Below are positions 21,795 to 32,500 of a stretch of DNA of 64,000 bases, one piece after another; position 1 is the first letter of the stretch, and each line of letters begins with the position of its first letter. The stretch spans positions 6,324,001-6,388,000 of the forward strand of contig JAPYXD010000727.1 in NCBI GenBank assembly GCA_030998225.1. The letters are read 5' to 3'. The stretch is from Diplolepis rosae (Eukaryota > Arthropoda > Insecta > Hymenoptera > Diplolepididae). Made by a program: the position numbers and the translations under genes. The notes beneath the pieces are model-generated. The model was not told the origin of the DNA, ran no database searches, and saw nothing but the letters and a program-made list of their open reading frames with translations.

Positions 21795-23720
21795 GCCGAA
21801 GAATTTTGATGCGCTGAATCCGAATCCGGGCTCGAAATTTACCCTATACGTCAGATCACTGAGATATTCTAACCTAAAAGTGCGAAAAACAGTATCTTTT
21901 GCTATATTTGTGATTATATAACATCGCGAATTAATTTTTTTTCGGAAAACGGGCCAAACCGTTTGAAAGTACCAGTATTGCCCTTTAGAAACGTTTTTTT
22001 AATTTTCAGATATCATTTTTTTTTCACGGAGATATCGTTCAATGAAGTTTACTACTTTAGAGCGCTGCGATTACAGCATGACCAAAATAAAAAAAATTCT
22101 TTAAAAAACAAACGTAATCTACTTCTGTGTTTTATTGGGATATAGCGTCGGCGGTTATAGGTCTTGGGGGTTAAAGGAGTTCCATCCTGGTTTTAGCGTT
22201 AGCCGATTAGAGCGTAGATAGGATAATTGCCTTAATGTTGCCCCCATAGCACAATACCTTCCCTGAACGTTCTATGAACGTTCCCATGGAATGTTCGGAA
22301 GGTTCCATCGGAACGTTCAAGGAACGTTCCTAGAACTAAGAAAATGTCCGGGTTTTTGAATGTTCCAAAGCAATGTTCTCTGAATGTTCCTGTGGAACGT
22401 TCCAGGAACGTCCAAAAGGAATATTGAGAGAATGTTCCGCATCAATATTCAGAGAATATTCAAAGACAACGTTCTTGGAACCTTCCATAGGAACGTTCAG
22501 AGAGCATTTGTATCGAACGTTCGTAGAACTTTTCGTGGGAACATTCAGGGAACATTCGCAGAGAACATTTTGGAACATTCCGCGGGAACATTTTTTGAGA
22601 ATGTTCCTGGAATTATTTTCTACAGCATTCTTTGAAACTTTCTTTATAGATAATCCTGCAGCTTCAAACATACTAATGCAGGAAATGTTTTTTATAAATA
22701 ATTTTGGGCATTAATTTATAGGTAAAATGAAAAGAATTAATTGCAGATATTAATATTTGGTTTATATATTTTAAAATACTTTAAGTACAAGGAGGAAGAT
22801 GCTATAACGTTTACTGGAACATGTTTTTAATAAAATATTTAAATAAATTACGTTTTTTCATAAAGGTAACATTTGATTATCTATAAAGAAAGTTTCCTGA
22901 ATACCGTAGAAAATAATTCCAGGAACATTCTCAAAAAATGTTCCCGCGGAATGTTCCAAAACGTACACCGCGAATGTTCCCTGAATGTTCCCACGAAAAG
23001 TTCTACGAACGTTCGATACAAATGCTCTCTGAACGTTCCTATGGAAGGTTCCAGGAACGTTCTCTTTGAATATTCTCTGAATATTGCTGCGGAACGTTCT
23101 CTCAATATTCCTTTTGAACGTTCCTGGAACTTTCCACAGGAACATTCAGAGAACATTGCTTTAGAACGTTCAAAAAACCCGGACATTTTCTTAGTTCTAG
23201 GAACGTTCCTTGAACGTTCCGATGGAACCTTCTGAACATTCCACGGGAACGTTCATAGAACGTTCAGGGAAGGTATTGTGCTATGGGGGTGCTGAAAAAG
23301 TGTATTTTCGGCTTTTAGGTTAGGATATCTCGAATAGTTTAGGTAGTGGAATAATATAGAGTTTAGATTCGGATTCAGCTACCCAAAAAACGTAGAAGTA
23401 GATTACGTTTGTTTTTTAAAGAATTTATTTTATTTTGTTCATGCTGTAATCAGCGCTGTAAAGTGGTAAACTTCATTGAACGATATCTCCGTGAAAAAAA
23501 ATGATATCTGAAAAATAAAGAAACGTTTCTGAAGGGCAAGACTGGTATACTTTCAAACGGTTTTACCCGTTTTCCGAAAAAGATTAATTCGCTATGTCAC
23601 ATAATCCCGAATAGGGCAAATAATCGTGTTTTTCGCACTTTTAGGTTAGGATATATCGGTAACCTGACGTATAGGATGAATTCTGAGCCCAGATTCGGAT
23701 TCAGCGCATCAAGATCCTTC
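21795..23720. mobile_element. Foldback element family 3, copy b (interrupted by a word palindrome)
   Basis: GATGCGCTGAATCCGAAT near 21810 returns inverted near 23695, and GATATCGTTCAATGAAGTTT near 22031 returns inverted near 23468. The same GATATC..AATGAAGTT block defines copy a at 13836. A 1049-bp palindrome is inserted in the loop. Confidence 0.75.
22241..23289. mobile_element. 1-kb palindromic element built from GAAnnTTC words
   Basis: CCCCCATAGCACAATACCTT and its inverse bound two arms of about 420 bp that are near-perfect inverted copies around a 220-bp AT-rich spacer. Each arm is a chain of GAACGTTC, GAATGTTC, GAACATTC and GAATATTC words on a loose 12/24-bp period. Because the period is a multiple of three, several overlapping frames stay open on both strands; they are not genes. 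GAAnnTTC is the core pattern of a two-unit heat-shock element. Confidence 0.9.
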
Positions 23721-24419
23721 AGGCACGTAAGGTCTTGTAATTGCACGTGTAATTTCCTTAGTTGTTGAAAGAACAATTCGGCCATTGAATCAAATTATTT
23801 ATCAACCAAATTTTATTAATTCAGGTTTAGAGAGGATGCAATTTGAAAAATATTTTGAAATATTAAATTAATCTACCGCAAAAAGCAAAATTTCAAGTTC
23901 AAAAAATGTTAACTATCCTTGACCTTTAAAATTAGTATTAAGTTGTAAAGCAGAATTTATTCTCTTTTGGAACCGCTAATAAATCAACAGCACCCTCGAA
24001 TCTTCATTTTGTCAGCATTAGTACACAAGTAATATCAGGCTTCACGTACGCTGATAAACGAGTAATAAAGATATTAAGTTTAATTGTACAAAGCCAGCCT
24101 TCAGACAGGCCAGAAAAAGCGACAGCGTTTCCGTGCGTTATTAATATTTTAACAAAAGCCGAGCAGAGTGGGAGAATCTTTTGCCTTTGTAGTTCAGGCA
24201 GCCATAATGTAGATCTGCGTAAAAAGCTTTCCTCCCCAATCGCACTCCTCAAACCTTCTTTTTACTCTTCAACATCTGCTTTTTTCCAATTAAAAAAAAT
24301 GTGCCCGCTTCGCGCTCCGAAAAATGTGGACCTCGCGTTCCGTGGTCTATATCCTTCGCCTTATATATCTTGTTTAAAAAATGGAATTTTTTAATTTGAA
24401 TAGTATTGAGAGAATCTGT
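23721..24419. other. Unassigned DNA with an unrecognised open frame
   Basis: An 82-codon minus frame at 24004..24252 (LRRSTLWLPELQRQKILPLC) lies in slightly GC-richer DNA. It has no partner exon or known domain, so it is not called a gene. Confidence 0.2.
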
Positions 24420-25060
24420 AGACCTCATTCAGAAACATAATTTTCCATCTCAACGTTTTTTTCCGTACTTTACAAATTTTGTTTAAAGAATTGAATTTTT
24501 TAATTCAAATGGTATTTTTTAAATTGAAATGAAAAATATACATTTTATTAGAAATTGTGCTAGAGAAAATTTGCAGATCTTTTTGAAACAAACAATTTTG
24601 CATTATTACGTTTTTTTAGTATTTCACATATTTTGCTTAAAAAATGGAATTTTTAATTTCCAATAGCGTTTTTTAAAACGAAAACATTAAATATACATCT
24701 TGTCAATAAATGTCCTAACGAGAATTTGTAGACCTCATTCAGGAAAATAAGTTTCCATCTCAACGTTTTTTTTCATACTTTAAATATTTTGTTTAAAAAA
24801 TTGAATTTTTTAATTCAAATGGTATTTTTTCAAATTGAAACGAAAAATATACATTTCATTAGAAACTGTGTCGGACAAAATTTATAGATCTTTTTCAAAC
24901 AAGCAATTTTGCATTGTTATGTTTTTTTACGAATTTCACATATTTTGGTTAAAAAATGAAATTTTTGATTTCCAATAGTGTTTTTTAAAACGAAAACATA
25001 AAATATACATCTTGTCAATAAATGTCCTAATGAGAATTTGTAGACCGCATTCAGGAAAAT
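24420..25060. repeat. About 311-bp tandem repeat, two units plus
   Basis: GACCTCATTCAGAAA at 24421, GACCTCATTCAGGAAA at 24731 and GACCGCATTCAGGAAA at 25043 mark a 310-312 bp period. Each unit has two half-units sharing AGATCTTTTTGAAAC and TTTTTTAATTCAAATGGT blocks. Degenerate relatives continue at 25560-26100 and 39100-39500. Confidence 0.75.
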
Positions 25061-25063
25061 AAT

Positions 25064-25275
25064 TTTATGTGCCTCCGGCGCGTAAACTCGTTTTTTCGCT
25101 CCATTTAAGAGTAGCGCAATGTTGTGTTTTGCGCTACAGAGGAATGTAATGTAAAAAATCTGCCCGCTTCGCGGGCACATTCTCATTGCGCGCAGCTCGC
25201 TTCGCTCGCAAGTTTGAGCGCGCCTAGGGCGCGCGATTCGATCGTCGCGCTCGGTCTTGTGCTCTTCGCATACGT
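25064..25275. repeat. Repeat A fragment and CpG-rich palindromes
   Basis: ATGTGCCTCCGGCGCGTAAA starts a short copy of repeat A, followed by CTGCCCGCTTCGCGGGCAC and a run of GCGCGC/CTCGCTTCGCTCGC palindromes. It has an unusually high CpG density for this window. Confidence 0.65.
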
Positions 25276-25559
25276 TTAAGTTTATTTCTTATAATTTAAT
25301 ACTAAAGCTCAAAGCAATTTAATGATATTAAAGATGATGTAAATTAGTCATTTTCTCAAATTCACTAAGTTTCTTTTTCAGTTTAAGTGAAACAGGAAAT
25401 TCAATTTACTTAAGGCTCTATCGGCCTTAAGGAACACATTCTCATCATGACACTCGCGCTTCGCGCTCGATTTTCTGTATGCATTTTTGTAACTTTTTAA
25501 TAAATTACATGATTATTGATAAATTTATTTTCTTCCAAATATCTCAAAAAGGAAAAACA

Positions 25560-26640
25560 ATCGTAGACTTTATTTAAGGAAACGATTTTGCAGAACATCG
25601 CTTATTTCGTATCTCACATATTTCCGTGAAAAAAATCGAATTTTTTCAATATTAAAAATCAAAAAATTAAAATATACATCCCGTCGAGAAATTTCTCGAT
25701 AAGAATGTGTAGACCTTATTTAGCCAAACAATTTTTCATCTCAAAGTTTTTTTTGTATCTCACATATTTTGTCTAAAAAATGGAATTTTTGAATTTTAAT
25801 CGTATTTTTTGGAATTGAAACGAAAAATATATGTTTTATCAGAAACTGTGTGAGACAAAACTTGTAGATCTTTTTGAAACTAACAACTTTGTATTCTTAC
25901 GTTTTTTTCTTATTTTACATATTATTGTTAAAAAATTGAATTTCGGATTTTCAATAGTTTTTTTTTTTAATTAAAAAGAAAAATATGCATCTTATGAAAA
26001 AATGTTACAATTCAAATTTGTAGGTCTTTATTTATTCAATAATATTGTATTATAACGTTTTTTCGTATCTCGTATAATTTAACTGGAAAATGGAATTTTG
26101 ATATTGCCTTGTTTGAATTTGAATATGCTGTAACATTTCTAATTTTGATTTAATCAAAAAATGTTATCAGGATAATTTTTAGAGTATTATGAGCACTATC
26201 TAAAACCAGTATTGAAATTTTTGATTTTTTCAAAAAATTATTTTCAAAAACACAAAAGTAGTGCTCAACCCCTCAATTTTGATTGGATGTGGCTGGTTAA
26301 CGAACTTGTCCTTACTTTTTCTGCTCCGATAAAGTGTACCAAAGCTCAATTCAATCTGATAATTCTATCGAGTTATGCCGCACACGACCTACATACAGAC
26401 AGACAGACAGACACTTTCGTAAAAACCATTTTTTCTGACTCAGGGGGTCTCTAAACGTAAAGATTTGATAAAAATTTCGAAAGTCATTTTTCACATAAAA
26501 CCAATACCTTCTCATCCATGATGAGAATGTAAAAATTGAACTGCGCATGCGCCTATAGCCATACAGCGGAGCACACTCTTCTTATTCTTCTTCTTCTTCG
26601 TACAGCGTTAGCACCCTACTGACAAAACCCTCGAAAGAAT
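25560..26640. repeat. Degenerate tandem-repeat block ending in a GACA run
   Basis: Related to the 311-bp repeat. Ends with ACAGACAGACAGACAGACAC near 26396 and TTTCTGACTCAGGGGGTCTC, a segment that recurs at 39710-39770, then a scrap of repeat A (ACTGCGCATGCGCC). Confidence 0.6.
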
Positions 26641-27600
26641 AATCGAATTTGGATGGTGTCTTTATCAGGGCCAATACTGAATGGACTAGCTAGTCAACCA
26701 AACATATCTGACCACGGTTTTGAAAATTAGGAAATTTTTGGTATTTTCAAAAGCTATTTTTTGGAAAAATCAAAAATTTTATTACTAATTTCTGATAGCA
26801 CTTTGAAAAGCTCTACAAATTGCCCTGATGACATTTTTCAATCAAACCAAAATTAGGAAAGTTACAGTATTTTGAAGCATTGAAAAAATCCAAAAATTAA
26901 ATTCCATTTTCCAGTCAAACTATGCGAGATACGAAAAAACGTTAAGATGCAGAATTGCTTATTTGAAAAAAATCTAGTGAAATTGTGACTAAAATGTACA
27001 CTTTAGTATTAACCCTTTGAAGTACGCATTTTTCTTGCAAAAAGTGACTTTTTAAGTACTTGTTTGTTAATAAACAATTTACAAGAAACTTTGAATAACC
27101 ATGTGTAATTTTTGATTCCGTAACATGTTATTATTGTAAATTTACAAAAAATATTACTTGAAAAATGGAAGAAATTATAATGATCTAGGCGGTAAGTATA
27201 CTTACCACTGTGCTCGTAAGGGTTAAACCACTTAATGATTCTAGGTCTTCTATAATTTCTAAACTATTCGTGTGATAAATGGTATGTACTTTACCATTGA
27301 TTCTACAATATTTAAGCACTAAAAGTGACATTTTAATTAATCTGCTAATTTTATTACGAAAGATGTTAAATGTTATATTTGATTATTTTCTTAATTGTCG
27401 AAGCATTTTTATTTTAGTAATTTCACAAATTAATCTAAAATATGAGTTGAAATAGTGTTGGGTTATATTAAGGTTGAAAGTAAAATTATTCTAGGCAATA
27501 TTTCTTCCGGTACAGCACATTTTAATACTTTTTTTATTTCATTGAGCTGTCGCAAAATTTTCTGTGATCGTCTTTGAAAAACGTAACTCTGATAAAATAT
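26641..27600. other. AT-rich DNA, no gene seen
   Basis: Further relatives of the 311-bp repeat words occur up to about 26990. From there no feature is recognised. Confidence 0.25.
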
Positions 27601-27616
27601 ACAGTACAGTACAGTA

Positions 27617-27832
27617 CAGTTGGGACTCGTTTATCGGGACATTAGAGACTGTCTATCGAAACGCTCGACCGTTCCCCTTCCCCCACTATTTAAAAGCCAC
27701 GCGACGCGTCAACCAATTGCGATGACACAGCGGTGACCGCGGTTGACTCGACGGACCAATCAATCGCTTCTCCTCAAACGAGCCCCATTAAGTGGGAGCC
27801 CCTGCCGCGTCCCGATAAACGAGTCCCGACTG
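27617..27832. mobile_element. Pogo-like MITE, CAGTTGGGACTCGTTTATCG type, copy 1
   Basis: TA|CAGTTGGGACTCGTTTATCG and CCCGATAAACGAGTCCCGACTG|TA, 216 bp, CpG-rich body. CAGT ends with TA targets are typical of pogo/Tigger derivatives. An ACAGT microsatellite (27601-27616) abuts its left end. Copy 2 is at 38440. Confidence 0.88.
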
Positions 27833-28596
27833 TATTTATTTACTACTTGGTGAAAAATTTATCATCAAATTTAATATCCAGGTCCAGTGACTATATAGCA
27901 TATTTTATAATGACGTCAAGTATTTTATTGAACCAAAATAATTAATTTTCTCAAAATTATAGTTTGTTATTCTCGAGAGTAAATTTTTGAATTATTTCAA
28001 GATAGATGAATCAATATAAATTATTTGATAAAAATAATACTTAATCTTATGAAAATAAATGTAACCTACTTACACATTTTCCTCTCTAATATTTCGTAAC
28101 AACCGCGAGAATAATTTTCCCGGAACTATGCAGATGATGCCAAATCACTTCCGCCTGACCATTTTACACACATAATATTATGACCATACTATATGAGTTG
28201 GTATGCTATTATATATATTTTATTCCTAATTAATCGGGACATCATTTTAAATAGTTAACAAGCTAAAAACACTATTTTTGTCCTTTAAATCGCGAGTATC
28301 AGTTTCTTTTTTTCGTTTGCGAATATCGAGCGCGAGTTGCGATGAGAATGTTTTCCTCAAAGTTGAAGTATCTTTGAGAAAAGTGAATTCATATTAACAC
28401 TTCGATACTAGAGTGGTATTTCCTATTAGAATGAAAATATCATTTTAAGAGATTTTAGAGGTTATCGAAATCAACCATAAAAAATCTATAATTTTTATCC
28501 GATTGAAACTTTTTATGTCTCATTTTATTCGAGATAAAATTTTCAACACTTTTACTTTAAAAACTAGATAAAAACTATTTTTCACATAACTAATCT
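27833..28596. other. AT-rich DNA, no gene seen
   Basis: Nothing supported beyond short low-complexity runs. Confidence 0.25.
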
Positions 28597-28598
28597 AC

Positions 28599-28868
28599 TC
28601 TCTAAATCTGAATCAGTCAAATTTTCACTGATTGAATCAGTAATTTGCATTTTCACTGATTCATCAGTGAAAAATATTTTTCGCTGACAAACCAGTTAAT
28701 TTTCATTGATTGAATCAATTGAAAAAGTATTTTTCACTGTTAAATCAGTTGATTTCCACTGAAGTAATCAGCAAAATTTGACTGATTTGCAGTAACCTCT
28801 TTTTTGCTATTTAAATCAGTCAAATTTCTCTGATAATCAGTAGATTTTAACTGATTCAGATTTAGAGA
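28599..28868 (+). mobile_element. CTCTCTAAAT MITE, copy 5
   Basis: TA|CTCTCTAAATCTGAATCAGT to GATTCAGATTTAGAGAG|TA, about 270 bp, with perfect TIR ends. Confidence 0.9.
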
Positions 28869-29369
28869 GTACAAAAAAATAAAAAAACTTTGGATAAAAT
28901 TTTGACAAAAGTGATAAACGATTACTTTTTGTACTTTTATCATTGATAGTAATCAATTTTGCTAATAGCAACTCGCTAATAGGAAATAATTGACCAAAAA
29001 ATAATATTCCAGGCTTGATCGGCAAATTAAAAATGTTTAAGAATCAAAGATTATTGTTTTATTCAATGCATAATACTTTATTTTCCATGTATATTTGATA
29101 CATATATTTTTATACAATTACATCTTCTTCCAACACTCTTTTTTATAAAATAAAAGCGACGGACCTTTTATTGGTTAGAAAATAGGTTGTAATTTAGAGA
29201 AAACTTTATTTTAATGAAAATAATTGGCTAAAAAAAAAATATGAAATTTTAGAGAACATTTTTTAATTTTATCAAAGATTATAGCAAATTTGTTTACAAA
29301 AGCTACATGTGTTAAAATATTAATTTTTTCTTTTTCCTAAAATTTTATTATTTTTACTGCAAAAAATTC

Positions 29370-29573
29370 TTATCCACAGAGTGGGCTGTTAAATGGAATT
29401 TCGTATAATACGTTATATAATTTCTTCGGTTTTTCTAGAAACTTTCTCATCTTTCTATAAATATGAATTGCTTTATCGGCAAGTTTTATAATATGTAGGT
29501 CATTTTCAGTATATGTGCCGAGACTGATTCCTACAAGATATTTATTATAAAACACAAGAGTACCATCGTCATT
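29370..29573 (-). CDS. Protease homologue exon 5 (degenerate Ser block and C-terminus)
   Basis: Starts after acceptor ATTTTAG and opens with NDDGTLVFYNKYLVGISLG, aligned with the S1 GDSGGPLV..GIVSWG block. The catalytic Ser is Asp and one residue is missing. It ends SPLCG-TAA. The 248-nt intron before it is mostly a MITE (29622..29788). Confidence 0.72.
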   Translation of the reverse strand, partial: NDDGTLVFYNKYLVGISLGTYTENDLHIIKLADKAIHIYRKMRKFLEKPKKLYNVLYEIPFNSPLCG

Positions 29574-32500
29574 CTAAAATATTAACAAATATAAATTTTT
29601 AAATTGTACTTAAGATATATACTCTCTAAATTTGAATCAGTCAAAATCTACTGATTATCAGTGAAATTTGGCTGATTCAAATAGCTATAAAGAGGTTACT
29701 GTAAATCAGTCAAATTTCACTGATGAATCAGTGAAAAGGCAAATCACTGATTCAATCAGTGAAAATTTGACTGATTAAGATTTAGAGAGTAAGATTTCAA
29801 TCTTGAAGTAAGTGTACTTACAAGTTTTTTATCTACATAATCCTTAGCCAAATTTAAATAGAGGTATTCGGAATTTAATATATTCTCGACTAATATTTTC
29901 GCTGAGAAATCCTATGAAAAATTAGACAAGTGCTTTTTATTATTTGTGCAGTAGTAATTCAATTCAAAAAATAATAATTTAAGCAGCAATTCTTTATTTG
30001 AAGGGATAAATACAATAAATTTTCCGATATTTTTTCCTTTTTCAATTTTGTTTACTTCTAACTTTGAGTATGATGTTTGTCATCTATCCATGGATATCCG
30101 TACCAATACCTACTATCCGTTTTAATTACTTTTCATCCCTTTTCACGTATTTATATCCCGTTCCTCGCCTATTTGTATCAGTCGATCAATTTACATCATT
30201 GATTTCATTCTAACTTATCTGCAAACTACTTACACTGTAAACAATTTTTGGAATTTTCCCTAAAATTTTTTGGAATTATTTCACATTTTTCTTTGGAAAA
30301 GTGATTTTTACCCAGGGCCGACTTAAGAAAATTTGACACCCTAGGCAGAATAAATATTTCCGCTCCTTCAATCTGAAGATAGATTAATCTATCTCTATAT
30401 TAAGCAACCTGGAGTTATATTTTCACGATGAAATCAATAAAAATCAAGATTTTCCGATTAAATCAATACAATTTTTTAATCCCTCTCATAGAATTGTAAC
30501 ATAAAATTAAGGTAGTTCATTATCCACGAAAACTAGACATCAGACAAAAATACACGGAGAAACTTTTTATAGCAATAAATGTTTCATTTTATAGTTACAA
30601 TTCGAAAAATATTAGGAATCTAAGGATAATCGAGGTGCAATAGTAATTATTCCTACTCTCCAAATCTGAATCAGTCAAATTTTGACTGATTGAATCAGTG
30701 ATTTGCCTTTTCACTAATTAATCAGTGAAAAAAATATTTTTCACTGTCAAATCAGTCAATTTTCACTGAAATAATCAGTGAAATTTGACTGATTTACAGT
30801 AACCTCTTTTTAGCTATTTGAATCAGTCAAATTTCACTGATAATCAGTAGATTTTGACTCATTCAAATTTAGAGAGTAGCTGACTAGAAATCTTTCCCAG
30901 TCATAATACTAAAGATTCGAAAAATTATATGAAACTTAGTATGGATTATACTAAAGCTTGATATAATCAATTGTAAATTAAACTTGGATTTCTCAGTGTA
31001 GATAATTTTGATTTCAAGAATAGCAATATTATTATTGAAGAACTAATTTGAAAGAGAAAATATTATTTCCCATGAAAAATTTCCAATTTTCTGAAATGAA
31101 TAAATTATTACCAAATTCAGCAATCTGTTTATAAGAATTTTATCTTGAAAAATTGATTTTTAATGGTTTCAGCCATTAAAGGATTTATTTCCAAATATTG
31201 GGAAAGGTAAATTTGTGAAGATTCTTTTTACTGAAAAAATAATTCGTGATTGATTAGAATCGCATCATTTTGTGAAATTTGGTATGAAGCGATAAGAAAA
31301 AAGTTTAGGTAAAAAATATAATCAATTACACACTCTTTTGTAGTAACGAAATCATTTTTTGCGATAAATTTAAAATAAGAGATGGATATTTTACATTTTT
31401 CCCACCGATTTATTCTTTTTTGTGCTTATTCTAAGGTAAAAAGTAAAAGTGCTCGAAAAAGGGGAAAAGTATTGTCCACTTTCTAAAATTGAAGTAAAAA
31501 AAAAAAGTTGTAAAAACTCAAAATAAAAAAATATAAGCTGATAGAGCTTGTCAAAATACAACTTTTTCACTCCGAATCGCTAAAAACAAAGAATTGACAG
31601 GTATTGATTTGTTATTGAATATTATCAAATGTTGATGGCATTTATTGTTTTTGAATGACCATTCGGCATCAGCAATGAATACTGAATGAAAATACGCGAA
31701 ATTTAATCCATTGCGAGCAGTACTTACCGAGAAATCGCAATTCATGTTTTTTGAAACATTGATTTTAGGTTATTAAAAAAATACCTTTTATTTTTTTTTT
31801 TTCGTAATAATCATGTTGGTCTAAAAAATACTTGAGGAATAAAAGTTGTATTTTGACAAGCTCTATCAGCTTATATTTTTTTATTTTGAGTTTTTACAAC
31901 TTTTTTTTTTACTTTAATTTCAGAAAGGGGACAATACTTTTCCCTTTTTCGAGCGCTCGGCGAGTTCTTCTTCCCGTGGGCTCAATTACGGAATTTCCCT
32001 AAAACTTCTAGAAATTCACTAAAAATTGTGGGAAAATTTTCTAAAATTTAAAGAGTTTTGGGAATTTTCTTTAACAAATGTTTCAGAAAATCCCGAAAAC
32101 TTTGCGGGAATTAGCGCCTCGAAATTTTAGCGACAATTCCCGAAGAAAGTTTTTAGAGTGTATGTTCTCCCGATCAGTAATAATCACGAATAGAAAACGT
32201 ATTCCTTTCAATTCATAATTTTTAATCCATCTGCCTATACTTATCTATATCTACTAGCTACTTCGGTTTTCTAACAACAAGATTACAATATTATATATGT
32301 ATGAAATGATTAGATGCACGTAATATATTAAAATAAAAACCAAATTTTCACTTCAGACTGATTAAAATGTATTATGACGGATTGATATTGAAGATATCAA
32401 AGTCGGAACTAAACGAAAAATCAAAAGTTAAATTTACGAACTAATATATTAACATTTTAGGAACAGATATGGATGCAAATGAATCCAATGAATACGGATA

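Larger units (their letters stand above)
30507..31330. mobile_element. Foldback element family 2, copy d (interrupted)
   Basis: TTAAGGTAGTTCATTATCCACG start, AATAGCAATATTATTATTGAA block and the inward AAATTTGGTATGAAGCGATAAG block. Interrupted at AAAAATA|GATAATTTTG by the element at 30553. Confidence 0.65.
30233..32160. mobile_element. CACTGTAAA-ended element with GGAATTTTCC-like words (heavily nested)
   Basis: TA|CACTGTAAACAATTTTTGG and AAGTTTTTAGAGTG|TA. The ends carry iterated GGAAnTTTCC-type words (TTGGAATTTTCCC, TACGGAATTTCCC, GGGAATTTTC). The interior holds foldback family 2 copy d, the element at 30553 and a foldback at 31446. The termini match each other only over the first dozen bases. 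Confidence 0.5.

Noticed and set aside
22336..23235. Six overlapping open frames of 83-120 codons on both strands in the GAAnnTTC palindrome
   Set aside because: They arise because the word period is a multiple of three and lacks stops. Several frames and both strands are open at once, and the arms are inverted copies.
24004..24252. 82-codon minus frame in GC-richer DNA
   Set aside because: No splice partner, no domain and no second copy; kept only as a note.
26396..26412. GACA microsatellite as a functional element
   Set aside because: It is a fixed part of the degenerate repeat, also found in altered form at 39710.
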